The translations under genes were made by a program, and so were the position numbers. From assembly GCA_015501055.1 (NCBI GenBank), contig JADNYV010000200.1, forward strand, positions 1 through 64,000: a stretch of DNA of 64,000 bases, written 5' to 3'. This DNA comes from Mucidula mucida (taxonomy: Eukaryota; Basidiomycota; Agaricomycetes; Agaricales; Physalacriaceae). The notes under the pieces were generated by a model. That model ran no database searches, was not told where the DNA came from, and saw nothing but the letters and a program-made list of their open reading frames with translations. Positions 46,820-59,007 of the stretch are shown here, piece by piece; the first letter of the stretch is position 1, and the number at the start of each line of letters is the position of its first letter.

Positions 46820-47160
46820 GATTCTCTTCAGGCTTCCGCTTTCCGTTCTTGCTCTCGAGTTGGTCATGACTGCTGTCTGCATGCACCATCTGTTTGCGAG
46901 ACTCTGTAGATCTGCGCGAGTTCTATTGCACTCCCGATACGGCTACCGATACCATTTCTGGAGAGTTGACTTTGGGTGGGAGATGATAACAGTCTTAGTA
47001 CCAGCAAGTGCCACTTCGCGCAGGTCCAAGCACCGGAGAATGATTCTGAAGGGTATCCTGTCACACAGAGATTCCGGTTCTTCTCTCACCTTCCCAAATA
47101 TGAGCGAGCGGGCATATGGATCCTTTGCAGTTCGTACCGCGTATAGTACTTAGAACTATT
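46820..47160 (+). pseudogene. Heavily decayed F-box-like fragment (family 2)
   Basis: Pieces in different frames match family 2: HLFARL with DLREFY, FWRVDFGWEMIT, and a degenerate version of TQGFQFLSLLPNL. Many stops and indels are present, and no leucine-rich body or C-terminus follows. The oldest-looking member of the family here. Confidence 0.55.
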
Positions 47161-47545
47161 GTATGAGGCTGCTACAAGAAATCTCCCATCAACAATGTCA
47201 TGCCTACGGTAATGAGGGCGGATGTTTTAGAGGTACAGTAGCAGAAAGTGCCAAAGGTCATCGAACAGATAGGTTGCTGAAATGCTCTCCGTCGCACTTC
47301 AAGCAACATATCTGATTTGACGGTCGGCGCGTGTCCACTCGCGTAAGAAACGTAACAAGTACTCTGCCACCACGCAGTCGCGTTGACGTTTGCGCATCAA
47401 ACGCGATATCCAGGGCCATCTGTATGGCGTGGCCCTGCTTCCGTCGCGATCACTATCGCCGGAAACGGAAATTTCGAGGTTTGCTTTATACCCACCCCCC
47501 ATCATCCCCCCTCATTTTGTGACCCGGCTCACTCCCCTCTCCGTC
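47161..47545. other. Upstream region of the BTB gene
   Basis: About 385 bp without a gene. A TTTATACCC stretch at about 47483-47491 lies some 55-60 bp before the start codon and may be a weak TATA element. Confidence 0.35.
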
Positions 47546-48563
47546 ATGGACACAGCCAATCTTGTGAACTCTCCCCATCTATGGTTCAAGAACGGGGACA
47601 TCATCCTAAAGGCGGAGAACACCCTGTTTCGCGTTACACGCGGCATTCTCGCGTACCACTCGCCCGTTCTCCTCCAGATGGTCCTGCACTCAGAGTCCAA
47701 CACGTTTATCGAGGGCTGCAGAGTCCTCATCCTGCCCGACTCTGCAGAGGACACGACACATTTCCTACAGGCCATCCATGATTCTGCGTACGTCCCCCGC
47801 TCCCTCCCCTCCTCGTCTGTTCTGGCCATTACCTTGCTCCCGCAGATACTACGATCCTTCCAAAGATACCCCATTCTCCGTGATATCCGGTGTTCTCCGC
47901 ATGAGCACCAAATACCAAGTGCACCCTCTCAGACAGATGGCCGTGCGCCATCTCCAGCGCCTCTTCCCGCCGACACTCGAGGCTTGGGATCAGCGCTCGA
48001 AACCGGGCAACGACACCATCCAGAAATCGCGCGGCCGCACCATCGCCATCATCAACCTCGCCCTGGAGACGAACCACCACGTCCTCCTGCCTAGCGCCAT
48101 GGCATACTCCTGGGCCATCGGCCTCGATGCGCTGCTAGACGGCGCGGAGACGCATGATCGCAAAAAGGTGGAGCTGGATTGGAAAACGAAGCGGACGTGT
48201 CTCGTCGCGCGCGACCGCCTCACGAGCGCCTTGCGCTCTCGCCTCTTAGCGTTCATCGTCACCCCGTCCCCGGCGCGCTGCCAGAACAAGGCACGCTGCG
48301 ACCAGGGGCGGCTCGTCACGCTGAACAAGTGGGAGCACTATTTCGCCGAGGCGGGATTCCCGACGCCCTTCCGGTTCGAGGTCAACTGGACGGACGTGGG
48401 GACGCAGCTCTGCCGTGACTGTGTGGTGGACGGGAGGGAGAGCTTTTTGACGGCGAGATGGGTGCTGTGGGACGAGCTCCCGTCGTTCTTTGGGTTGGAG
48501 AGCTGGGAGGTGCTTAGTGCGAAAGCGGATTTGGAGAGGCGGGCGTCGCCGTCGAGTAGATGA
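47546..48563 (+). CDS. BTB/POZ-domain protein (intact, different subfamily)
   Basis: Two exons, 47546-47787 and 47846-48563 (58-bp intron), 319 residues. The BTB fold starts with LWFKNGDIILKAENTLFRV, followed by GILAYHSPVLLQMV, then VLILPDSAEDTTHFLQAIHD before the intron and YYDPSKDTPFSVISGVLRMS after it. The C-terminal part has paired cysteines (ARCQNKARC, LCRDC), also seen in other agaricomycete BTB proteins. It differs clearly from the BTB cluster at 31.4-33.4 kb and is GC-richer. The role is unknown; BTB proteins act in dimerisation, transcription control or cullin-3 ligases. Confidence 0.85.
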
Positions 48564-49393
48564 ACACGATGAGTAGCATTCCATACACGAAGGCTATAGT
48601 AAATGTTCACTTCTCGCTCACCACCACGATGAGGCTTCGCATGTCCCAGCCAAAAGCATATGGATACGTCCGGGCTTGAGATCTCGACTGACTTGGATAC
48701 GTTAAGCTCCTCTCCTCCTCAGGTTCGGACACAGTATCCTACAGAACAGATATTCACCTGGGGCACGCCAGGCAAAGTTCATCTGTGCTTCCCGTGAGTC
48801 TAGATCCATTCCTCACTCCCCTGCGCCCAACGACAACTGTTACACTTCCCGCATTAAACCCGATCGAGTCCTCGTACAACGGTACATCTGGACGCCCGAG
48901 TCAACGTTTAAAGGTCCAAATGCAGCAAAAAGTAGATCGATTCAGGTGTTGAAGATTCGACGCATACATGAAGTACATGGTCCTCTACGGTCATCAAAAT
49001 CACATTCACCGCGTTCTGGATGACGTCGGGAGCAACATAGCGTCATGATTTTCACTTGAGTATGATCCCCTTGATCGACGGGGGGGGGCGCCCACAACGT
49101 TTTACAATGACATGATGTCCATCGCGGTCACATTCCGCGACTTCAATATCAATCACCGTGTCCGCGAGTTGCTAGCATTTCAACCTACAACATATAAACC
49201 GTGTATCAACGGGGGGGCCATACTAATGTACATTGTTTACTGTATCGTATTCGTGTTTGGTGGACAAGAAAGCGGGGGGGGGAGGGGGGGTAGCGTAGTA
49301 GTAAAAAAAACATGATAGAAAGCAACGACTGCGACACCCAAAGACGGAGAGAGAAAAGAGAAAGAAAGTCCAAAAGAGAATGGGGTCCACGGT
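48564..49393. other. Intergenic region with G-runs
   Basis: About 830 bp between the BTB gene and the 3' end of the bZIP gene. It contains three poly-G tracts on the plus strand: 49080-49088, about 49210-49216 and 49271-49289 (two G-runs separated by an A). No gene seen. Confidence 0.5.
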
Positions 49394-50675
49394 CTAGTAC
49401 CCGTATGCGCCGCTCGTGCCGTTGCGGTTTTCCACTTTGCCTACGCCTACACCCACGCTGACTGGTACACCACCCACGCTGCCGTTGACCTGCCCGACGC
49501 CTACACCGCCGACCAGCGCGCTGAGACGCGAGATCTCCTCTCGCGAGGTGACGAGGGCAGTGGTGAGACGCTCGTTCTCCTGCTGGAGAAACTCGACTTT
49601 GGCTTGAAGTTGGGCTAACCAGGCCTTCTTGCGCTGTCGACATTTGAGAGCAGCTGCATATATTGAGTCTTGTGAATGCTCTTCGAAAAGCGTGCATACC
49701 TTGCCGATTCCTCTCCAAAAAGTTCTTGCGTTTCTCCTCCTCCGTCTCGGGTTTCTTGGACTGGTTGTTGTTCTGGGGCGACATAGAATGTTGGTTGTGG
49801 TGCTGGCGCTTGTGGGAAGGCTCGTCGTTGTACATATCCTCATCATCTTCATCATCGTCATCTTCATCGTCTTCATCCATGTTGGACTTTCGTCCACCAC
49901 GCGTCGAGCGACGAACGGGTTTCCGCTTAGTACCGCGTTTCCCGTTCGGTTCTTGCTGCTCCATGCTAACACCACGCGCTTGCGCTTCCTCGCGCTTGGT
50001 AAGCTCCTGATGCGCTTGAGATAGAAGGAAAAGACCGTTGGCGGCGGTCGTGGCGGCGTTGGTGGCCGAGTTGAGATACTCGCCCTCCTGCGGCTGCTGC
50101 TGCGCGTAATTGCCGTTCATAGCGCCTGTGATGGCGTTGAGGGTGTTTGGGGTGATGGTCATGGCGTTCTGCATAAAGGCGGCGGTGTTTGGGGTATTGG
50201 GGAATGGGCCGCCGACCAGAGGTGTGAGGCCAGTACGCGGAGTCAAGCCAGTGCGGGGAGTGAGACCCGTACGGAAATTGGCGGGATCAAACTCGCCCGG
50301 GCCCTGCGGCGCCGATGGATTGGCTGGACCCGCTAGCATCGCAGGCGAGAGTGGGCCGGCGCGCAGAGAATTAGCAAGGCCGGGCGTGAATCCCCATTGA
50401 TACGGAGCGCCGGGGTCGGCGGGCGACGATATGGAGGACAGCGGAGGTAGCACTGGTCGCGAATCGTCGGTAGGTGACTTGGACTTGCGCCTTTCGTCGC
50501 GGCCGTTGGCCTGAGATTCGCCCGACGAGGTTGACTGGGGCGACTGATTTTGACGGGCATTCGACGACGAGGAGGGTCGCGCAGAAAAAGACTGTTCAAA
50601 TGGATTCGGCTCGAGGTCAAAGTCTGCGCGTTTCTGGTTTTTGGGCGAAGCGGAGCGCTGCTGCTCTTTGGCCAT
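49394..50675 (-). CDS. ATF/CREB-type bZIP transcription factor (Atf1-like)
   Basis: Two exons, 50675-49700 and 49653-49394 (46-bp intron), 411 residues. Splicing falls inside the basic region and joins FLERNRQ to AALKCRQRKKAW, giving a classic ATF/CREB DNA-binding segment. A leucine zipper follows (LQAKVEFLQQENERLTTAL, EISRLSALV). The N-terminal region has NPFEQSF and three tandem RTGLTP-like repeats, features of Atf1-type stress regulators downstream of the Hog1/Sty1 MAP kinase. An acidic DEDDEDDDDED tract precedes the bZIP. The open frame extends to an ATG at 50699, but MAKEQQRSASP at 50675 is the more likely start. Confidence 0.88.
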
Positions 50676-52099
50676 GACGCACAAGCGGGGAGGGGGCAAA
50701 ACGTCACTGGTGGGAAGGTGGGAAAGAACTACGTCAACACCGTCATTGTTTTACCTACTAATGCTCTTGACAAACAGCGCCACACATCGTCACGTCGTGC
50801 CTCTCTTATCAAGTCACTTGTCCAACTCGTGTTGATGGTGTATGCGTAACTAGACGATGCGGAAAAGCCCCAGTAGATACACCTTCCTCATACAGACACG
50901 GCCAACTGGCCAAGTGTCCGCTCCTTCCAGTTCTGCGCAATTCTAGCCGTCAAATCCCCGCAAAACCCTAGAAGCTTATCACCCTTCCCCATACCAAACC
51001 CTTCAAACGCGCGTCCCCCAGATGTATGACCTCCTCCGCGATTGACATGCTTGAACGTCATACATTGTGCAATTTCCAGTAACTACTCCCGAGAATATAG
51101 CAAAAGAACCACCACTCGTGGCAGGATGTTCACAATCATCCCTAGCCCGACTCGGCCTTGAGTTCACAAATAGATACCCAATGAAGAGATACAAAATAAG
51201 CGTCGCCTTAATGATTGTGGACATTGCTGTTCGGAGGTCCATACGACAGGACCACGACAGTTGGAGTACCCGTTACCGGCAACCGCAAGGGGCGATTTGA
51301 AGCCATCGCAGGCACATCCGTCGATCGTTGATTAAGCGCCTAATCGGGATTGATGGCGGGTAGCCAGATCGGGAACGCAGTCGGGAGGACCTCCTTGCAC
51401 ACCGTGCATGATAATCGGCAAGAGCTGCTCACAATTCGTCGCATAACGTTATCGAGCGCTAAAGACAAGCTCAAGAATCCAACCAAAGTGTCACAGACTT
51501 AACACCTCCAGCGACGAATGATAAGTTCCCCACATGTGTGGCACAGAAGCAAGGCAGATGGACAGGGAGGTCCAAGTTTAATCTTAGGAATTCGAATTCG
51601 AAGTGAACCGACCCCCAATGAGCAGCAAGCCCTCTGAGCACCGGGTCAGGCTGGAATGAATGTGAGAAAAGCATCAATAAACGAGCATCAAAATACAGAC
51701 AAGAACACTTTTTGGCATGAATGATACGCGAACGTTCAAACCTGCAAGAAGTAAAAGGAACAAGAAACCACCAAGAACAACAAGCCCAATGAGAACAAAG
51801 AACAAAAAGCTCGCAAATGTCGATTCGTGGCTCCGGACAAAGGACCTTGATGGCAAACCATCATTCCTCTGCTCTGTTCCGTAACACGCCTCTCATAAAA
51901 AAGAAGGCCAGCCAAGACCCGTTTGTTCCCATTGTTCGCCGCTTTCGTCAACGCGCACTTTCCTCTTGTGGACTCCAAGCAGCTTTGACCGTCGAACAAA
52001 GGGGCCCATATAAAGCGACGCCGCCGTCTCTCGTCCTTCCAGCACACCCCAGCGCATTGCAGCTTATCTCGAAGCATCGAGACTCCTAGATCGCGAAAC
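50676..52099. other. Long intergenic region
   Basis: About 1.4 kb upstream of both the bZIP gene (minus) and the small proline/serine-rich gene (plus). No coding sequence recognised. TATAAA at 52009-52014 lies about 90 bp before the plus-strand ATG and probably belongs to that gene. Confidence 0.5.
52009..52014 (+). promoter_or_regulatory. TATA box of the 156-residue gene
   Basis: CATATAAAGC, about 90 bp upstream of the ATG at 52100, at a typical distance for a fungal core promoter. Confidence 0.45.
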
Positions 52100-52570
52100 A
52101 TGAATCAGGAGCGTTCGAAATCCGGCACTCCTAAGACGCGCCCCCCTCTCAGCTCCTCATCCTCAAACTATTTCACATCCCAGCCTTCGTCCTCGCCATC
52201 GATGACCTTCAGCACCGCGCGCCACACCACCGCGCCACACACATCCCTATCCACGCCCGTGCCGCCTACGCCACACCCACCGCGGTGTCCTCCCGCACCA
52301 GGGCCTCTGCGCCCGTCATCGTCATTCTACCCGCAGAAACAGAGCGAGCCTGCCGTTCCCGGCGTCAAGGGCGTGCGCGCGCGTCGGCTGGAGTTTGAGC
52401 TCATCCCGTCGCCTCCAGGCGCTCCTGTACCAGCCAAATCATCACCGAGTACCACGCTGCGCCCGCCGATCAAGCTGGGGACGTGGCTGGCGGAGGAACA
52501 ATATAAACCACAGACAAAGTTCGCCAATGGTCATGGGACACATCTGAACGTTCCGCCGAGAAAGGCTTGA
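52100..52570 (+). CDS. Proline/serine-rich small protein of unknown function
   Basis: Single exon, 156 residues, start MNQERSKSGTPKTRPP. The first about 90 residues are low-complexity (serine, threonine, proline). The rest has a more ordered look: GVRARRLEFELIPSPPGAPV and IKLGTWLAEEQYKPQTKFAN. A TATA box sits upstream. I do not recognise a family. The LEFELIP segment and tail would be the part to test for conservation. Confidence 0.6.
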   Translation: MNQERSKSGTPKTRPPLSSSSSNYFTSQPSSSPSMTFSTARHTTAPHTSLSTPVPPTPHPPRCPPAPGPLRPSSSFYPQKQSEPAVPGVKGVRARRLEFELIPSPPGAPVPAKSSPSTTLRPPIKLGTWLAEEQYKPQTKFANGHGTHLNVPPRKA

Positions 52571-53212
52571 GGAGGGAGGAAAATTGTATCTTTATTCTGT
52601 ATATAGCGCGACGACCCATCATGACCTACATAGCATTTGTACATTAGCACGCACACGCCTTGGAGTACGCATTCACATACCTTACTAGCAGCAGCAGTTT
52701 TTTCAACGAGCCACTATTTTTCCTTCCTCCTATGTTTCAACGGGGGGTGATTGGCCACGGCGGGCTAAATCAGGCTGAGATTGTCGCGCGGCTCCATGCT
52801 GGATGTTTTAGAAACAGTGTGGTAGGTGAAACAGCAAGCTTTGAGCGAGTACAGGCGGTGAAGGCTTTGAAGCTAGCGGTGGTGGTGGTAAGATGGTAAC
52901 CAGTAACCTTTCGTACCTTCGTGGATACCGCTTGTATAGTCTCCCCGCGTCTCACAACACAATAAAAGCGTCATGGTCGGAAACAAAGTTGCTTTCCATG
53001 TGAGCGACACGTGGCTTCCGAGTGCTTCGGCGCGTGCATTACCGGACTTCGAGATGCTCATTGAAGAGTTACACTTACATCCACATCAAGATATCCAGAC
53101 ATCGAATTACCTTGGCGTACAATCAATATCTGAACCAGGTGAGCAAACGGGGCACCGCGACTTGTACACCATGTGATCGCGCCACCTACTTCCCATCTTC
53201 CCACCCACCACG
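52571..53212. other. Intergenic region
   Basis: About 640 bp with no supported gene between two plus-strand genes. Confidence 0.4.
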
Positions 53213-53971
53213 ATGACTCTTCTGCAACCTGAATCCACTATTATATTCTTGTGTGACGTTCAGACTAAATTTCGTAAGATTCTGGATAGTCTCTCAACTA
53301 ACGCTCCTCCTCTTGAACTGACTCTTAGGACCGGCAATCCATGGCTATGACCAAGTCATCCTCACCGCGAATAAGATGCTCAAAATAGCCAAGGTGCGCG
53401 CAACACATAGTGAGCCCACATCGTCCCTCCGATCTCACCGTCCCAGTTGGTAGGCTGCGAAGTGCTCGTCACGACCCAGAACGCCAAAGGTCCAGATCCT
53501 TAATACTATACATAAACCTCCAAACTCACACCCCAGCCCCCAGGTCTTGGCCCAACAGACCCTGCCATCGACCTGCCCTCGCTCGGCGACCTGCTCGTAG
53601 CCACGATCGACAAGACGAGGTTCTCCATGCTCACAGAGGACGTCGAGCACATCCTCTACACCCGCTCCACGATCAAGAACGTCATCCTCCTGGGCATCGA
53701 AGCCCACGTCTGCGTCCTACAAACGGCATTGCAGCTCCTGCACGCGCCCGAGCCGCTGCGCGTTTACATACTACACGACGGCGTCGCGTCGTCGCACCCC
53801 ATGGAAATGAGCATCGCCATAGATCGGCTGCGCGCTGAGGGCGCCGTCATTACGACAAGCGAGAGTGCAGGCTTCGAGCTTGTAGGCGACGCGAGGAAAC
53901 CGTACTTTAGGGAGTTTAGTAAGATCATCAAGGAATCCAAGTTGGCTGGGCAGGTAGAAGGCAAGATGTAG
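53213..53971 (+). CDS. Isochorismatase-family cysteine hydrolase
   Basis: Four exons: 53213-53273, 53329-53393, 53447-53489 and 53544-53971, 597 nt (198 residues). The fold elements of the isochorismatase-like family are visible: a first strand with the catalytic aspartate (IIFLCDVQTKFR, near residue 15), a lysine region after exon 2, and the nucleophile motif LLGIEAHVCVLQTAL with its cysteine near residue 120. ASSHPMEMSIAIDRL follows. Length and motifs fit the ISOC1/YcaC-like branch of hydrolases rather than true isochorismatases; the substrate is unknown. Its 3' end faces the NOP9 3' end at a distance of about 100 bp. Confidence 0.85.
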
Positions 53972-54068
53972 ATGGTGTCGGTGTACAGATAATAGGTGTC
54001 AGTGTTCTATTACTATCCTACAGGTATTGTACTTTTTACATGACTTAGACCACAAAGCAGAAAGGGTA

Positions 54069-56602
54069 TCAGTGTCTCCGGTTCTTCTTATCACCTGACG
54101 GGGCTGCCCGTATTGCTGCTAAAACCGTGGCATTGACACCAGTGGAAGGCTTGATGTCATCTTCCGGCGCGCCCTTTTGTGACTTCGTCGTCTTCCTGAA
54201 CAGCGTATCCATCTCGTCCTCCTCTTTCATCCTCTTCTTCTGCGGTGGTGTTGTCTCCACCGCCGCCACCGGGGCTTCTAGCGCGCCCATAGTATGTGAC
54301 TTCTTCGCCTTCTTGAACAGAATATCAATCTCGTCCTCCTCTTGTTTCCTCTTCTTCTTCGTCTTCGGTGGAGCTATCTGCGCCGCCGTCACCACCGGCG
54401 CCTGCTTCTCAACAGGCTTCGCCGCCTCCACATTGCGTGCCACAAAGTCCCGCCACTCATAGGGCTTCTTCCTGAGCAGATACAAGTTGAGTCCCCGCGC
54501 AAAGTACTTCCCGTAGAAGGACGCTGCAAGTGCTTGCTCCTGATCCATGACGCTCCGCGCGATTTTCTCCTTCGTATACGTATCACACCATTTCCAACAG
54601 CGTTCCCCGACACGGCTACCGATCCGGTCGTCGACGAGCTCGTGGTAGTGACCTAGCCACGCCATCACGAAGCGAGTCTTGGCCTTTTTGGGCACGCTCT
54701 CAGCATCTAAGAGTACATCCAAGATACGAGAAGAGACAGGATGGTGAGCGAGCGATTTGAGGGATGGTAGTGGAAGACCCAGGATGTCTTCAATGAGCTC
54801 GGCGTTGTGAGGATCTGGTAGACGGAGGAGGGATTGTAGTAACAGAGCTCCCTGAACATTAGGCTCATGTATCTCTGTAGCCCGGAAGTCCTACATATAT
54901 CCTCCGTCAGTTCTGCGATTCAAAGACGAGGGGGTAAGTAGATTACCTCTAATGTCTTGAGGCATAGAACGCAATTTATGGCTTCCTCGCTCTTATGATC
55001 TTCTCCGACCCCGAAAGCACCTTTGACGCTGGCCCAGAGCCCTTCAGCTCCTTGTTTAAGCTCGGCTGCTCGGTCGACAACCGCCTTGACGACTCCCATG
55101 CGCCCCGCCTTGACCGCTTTCGACCACCAGGAGCGGCCCAAGCTTTCCAGTTGCGCCTCATTTGCTCTTGGAACCGCCCGCGCAAGCACATAATTGCTTA
55201 CAGGGTGGACAGCTAGCTTTCCAGCGGCTCCGTTGGGACATAGATGAGTAGCCCAGAGCGCGTCAAAGACAGGCTGTGGCGCATAGGTAAGAACGGTCTC
55301 TAAAAGATGGGAAGACGTGGTATCCTTGAGGAGCGTCGCAATATACGACGATGGCTCCGCAGGAAGTGATTTGCCGGACACTATAATGATTATGAGTTTC
55401 CGGACACACTAAGTGACCTGCAACTTACAGATGTCAGCTACGATGCCTGTTGTTACGGAATCCATCAAGCTGCCGGGTTCGTTGGACAGCCCGGTTATTG
55501 CCTCTACGACGATGAGGACCTATGTAGACGTCAGTACACTGAGAAGCAATATAGAGTAACGTACATCTAGGCTAGGACACGCGACTTTGCTAGCAGCGCA
55601 GGCTCTGACTTCGTTGGCAGATAATGATTTCCGGCACATGCGAATCGCAGTGACTGCCTTTTCACCGAACGATGGGGGCACGACTGGTTGTTCAATCTTG
55701 TTATCGGTCTCAAACAAATTCCGCATCTCTCCTTGCCTGTCCTTCCATTGCTTGCTCTTCTTGGAATGCGTGTTCGAAGGCATTGTCGAAGGGAGCCCTG
55801 CGAGGAGTGATAGAATAGCGCGCACGATATGGGAAGCGAAGGCGTCGTTTAATAGAATGGAGAGAGATGGAATGAGTTCCTATAGACAATTAGCGCAAAT
55901 GGATATCAAGAGGATCAATGTAGTTACATCAGAGATATCCAGTAGGAGCTCTGTCATCGTCAACAACTCTGACGGAGACTCCGCGGGGAAATTTCCTTTA
56001 GTTTCTCGCGTCACAGTCTCTCCAGCCACATTGATGAGAGTCTGAATGACATGGGACGCAAACCTGTGTTTGGAGAGAACTTCGTATCTACGAGTTCATT
56101 GAACAAGATGTATACGGGCCGCATGAAGAAGACTCACGAACCAGCCAGGCGATCTGCAAATACTCTTCGCGCAAAATCATCCATGGAGTGCACGACGCGT
56201 TCCAAAATAAGCGAACAGTCGGGATCCGTTGCTAGCTGCTTCTCCTTTTCATTCATCTCGGTGAGGGCAGCCACGAAAAATGCACGTTTTTCTTCTGCAA
56301 CGCGGGTTAATCTCAGCCATGAACGTTGGAGGACACGCACCCTCTTCAATGTCAGCGGAACCATCCTGCCATTGGCGCATTTGGACATCAACCGTCCTGA
56401 AATACGCCTTTACATCGGCATCCAGATAGCCAAAAGGCGCTTCCGGGTCCATCTCAGCCGTATCCTCGGGTTTTTGTATAATCCAGGATGGACCGGCCTC
56501 TGCCGCCTCAGGCTGCTCGAAGCTGACTTGCTCTTGCGCAACATCTGGTTCAGCTGCAGGTTTCTTGTGCTTCTTTCCTCTTTTTCGGTTTTCGCGAGGC
56601 AT
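54069..56602 (-). CDS. NOP9: NOP9, Pumilio-repeat nucleolar protein
   Basis: Seven exons: 56602-56341, 56294-56138, 56063-55928, 55879-55565, 55519-55429, 55380-54947 and 54890-54069, 2217 nt (738 residues). The basic N-terminus is [14 protein letters not shown]. Pumilio-like helical repeats follow ([67 protein letters not shown]). The conserved C-terminal block [41 protein letters not shown] is typical of Nop9. A lysine-rich tail may carry nucleolar localisation signals. Nop9 binds 20S pre-rRNA and is needed for small-subunit ribosome maturation. It is divergent to the pseudogene starting at 57020. Confidence 0.9.
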
Positions 56603-57019
56603 GATGAAAGGCAAGAGCAAAATCAATGATCGAATTCGGATCGGCGTAAATTTCTCGATCAACCCAACTTGAACTTGAACCAATACGCCTCTCAGTACAA
56701 CATACTGGAGATATCCTAACTTTGCCGAAGAGATTTGAAAGTAAAACAGCGGCTTGACAAACACCCTACATAGGTCAGGCTCTTTGTTGGACAACTTGTG
56801 TTCTACAGTACAGCTTTGCGCACTACCTTTTCCCTCCCTGTGGGGTTTAAAGCCCAGGTCAACGATTCTTTCGTCTCTTCAAGTTATATAGCTATTTCCG
56901 CTGCAAGACGCGAGTCTCCCTGCCACCCCTGTCTCTCCCGCTAATCCACAGGTTATCTCTCAGACCAACCCTCTACATTATCCTCGCAGGCACATAAAGT
57001 CGCCTGTAATCCGGGCGCA
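56603..57019. other. Intergenic region between divergent genes
   Basis: About 420 bp between the NOP9 start and the protease-like pseudogene start. A GGGGTTTAAAG stretch at about 56840-56850 is AT-biased but not a clear TATA box. Confidence 0.4.
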
Positions 57020-58720
57020 ATGGACATACAGGCTCTACCCCCATCTGTGGCGCTCGACAAAAACCTCGCTGACCTTCAGTCCCGTCTCTCCGACTCATAC
57101 CCTGCGGCGTCTACCGATTTTTATGGCCTCCCCAGCAACCCACGATGCGTCTTCAAAACTGGCGCTGCCTGGCCTGTCCGCACAGGGCCCCAGGCGCAAC
57201 GGATCCATCGAGAGGCTCGCCCCGTCTGTGACCATCCAATGCAAGACCGCTGGCTCGAGATTGGCCAGCTCATATCCGAGTACCTCGACTCCTGCGGCAT
57301 TGAGTGGTCGTCGATTGACCCCGTCCGCTTTGCGGAGGCAAAGAAGCCAGCTTTTAGTGAGCTCTATCTCTGGATCGGTGTGCTGCCACAGAGTCTTGTC
57401 TTCGATGCTGCCAACGGCGGCAGCCGAGGGTTGCAAGGATATTTTGGCTCGAGAGGGGTTTCCCGACGTCGAGATTGCGTTCCGCGAGTCTGTTGTAAAT
57501 CCATCTGGTGGCCCAAAGCTTCTCTCTTTCTCTCCCTCGATAGATCCCGTCGCCGAGCTTCGTAGCCCGTTTACCGCCACGCTTGGCATCCAGATTGCTT
57601 TACTCGAGACGCCTTCCTGTGAGGGCACGGGCGCCGTCTACCTCCGCGAGAGCAGCCAGAGCGACCGCGTCTTTCTTCTCACTGCCGCGCACGTCGCCCG
57701 CCCACCTCCCGCCCACCCTAATCGCCTCATATTGTGCAAGCAACAGAGTCAGACTTCTCAGGAGATCGTCGTTCTTGGCACCTCTGCCTACACCAATGCT
57801 ATCAACCATATGACCGACACCATTGACCGCGAGCTTCTCTCCATCCAAACATGGGAGGATGAGATCAAGAGATGGGGCCCGGTTGTCGAAGGCGAGCCAC
57901 GCGATAAGACGCACGCGCGCGAGGATTTCAAGAATCTGGTGAAAAAATCGAGGCGGAGGATCGAGGCTACGAATGAGCTACATGACGAAGTAGTTGCAGT
58001 AATACAGAGCACTGGACGACTCCGAACCAGCGCGTGATTGGCTATGTCGTCTACGCCCCTACTGTTGGCGTCGACGAGGACGCTAAGCATTTTACCCGCG
58101 ACTGGGCCCTCATCGATCTGTACCGCGACAAAATTGACTGGAACACCTTCCAGGGTAACAAGGTCTATGTCGGTACGTTTGTATCTCCCTTTGGCAACTT
58201 GGCTCTAGTGTATAGTATTAAGATTATATTCAGGCGGTAAGATCTCTCCAGCCGATTTTATCTTGAAGATGCACCCCCACCCTGAGGGCCGATCCAACTT
58301 CAAGTGCTTCTTCAGGTCACAGGTGTTCTAAAGGACGAGGAGATTCGCCACCCACAGCAGCTCGATGCCAACAGCGAGAGGTGTTTAATCGTTGTCAAGA
58401 ATGGGAAGGCAACAGGCACCACCCTCGGTCGCCTCTCCGGCATGGAATCATTTGTTCGGATGCACGTCGACAATGGCAGCAAAGAGACGTCGATTGAGGT
58501 CGCCGTCTATCCTTACAGTAACTAAGATGGCGTCTTTTCTGCTCCCGGCGATTCTGGCTCTGTAGTGCTCGACTCGGAGGGCCGCATTGTTGGGCTTCTC
58601 ATTGCTGGTGCCGGCGCAAACGAAGACACAGATGTAACGTATATCACGCCTTACTGGTGGATCGAGGAGCAGATAAGGAAAGAGTTTCCTCAAAGTTTTC
58701 TCTACGAAATCGTCGACTAG
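57020..58720 (+). pseudogene. Trypsin-like serine protease-like gene, multiply frameshifted
   Basis: Segments in several frames match one basidiomycete protein family: WLEIGQLISEYLDSCGIEWS, then (other frame) ILAREGFPDVEIAFRESVV, then VFLLTAAHVARPPPAHP with the histidine near 57680. Further on come DWALIDLYRDKIDWNTF with an acidic residue, and SAPGDSGSVVLDSEGRIVG with the serine near 58547. The histidine and GDSGS suggest a chymotrypsin-like fold. Frame changes occur near 57410, 58010 and 58300, and a TAA stop sits at 58523-58525 just before the GDSGS block. One intron (about 58173-58232) is still recognisable. Dead gene; the former substrate is unknown. Confidence 0.8.
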
Positions 58721-59007
58721 GTTTGGGCTTCGTCTTCTTGTGTTCCGGTTTGTACTTGCCTCCGATGTTGTATCTCTGCTCTCCTACTACCCCGACTGGA
58801 TGCCTTGCTGGTGTACACCTCGTTGTATGTTCTGTACTAGCAGTGTTTGGACTGTGTTCTTAGGTACCTTTTGCTTCAAATTTCACAATTTGAATCTATG
58901 GCGATGAGCGATGAAATACAAGATTCGTTTAAGACTCGTGTACAATAATCAAGTTATCAATAATCAGTTCTATACATGAGTACATACATTGCTTCCCATC
59001 TTCGTCT

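Noticed and set aside
49206..49652. Unspliced extension of the bZIP reading frame to 49206
   Set aside because: Reading through the intron destroys the basic region. Splicing restores the bZIP and leucine zipper and ends at 49394.
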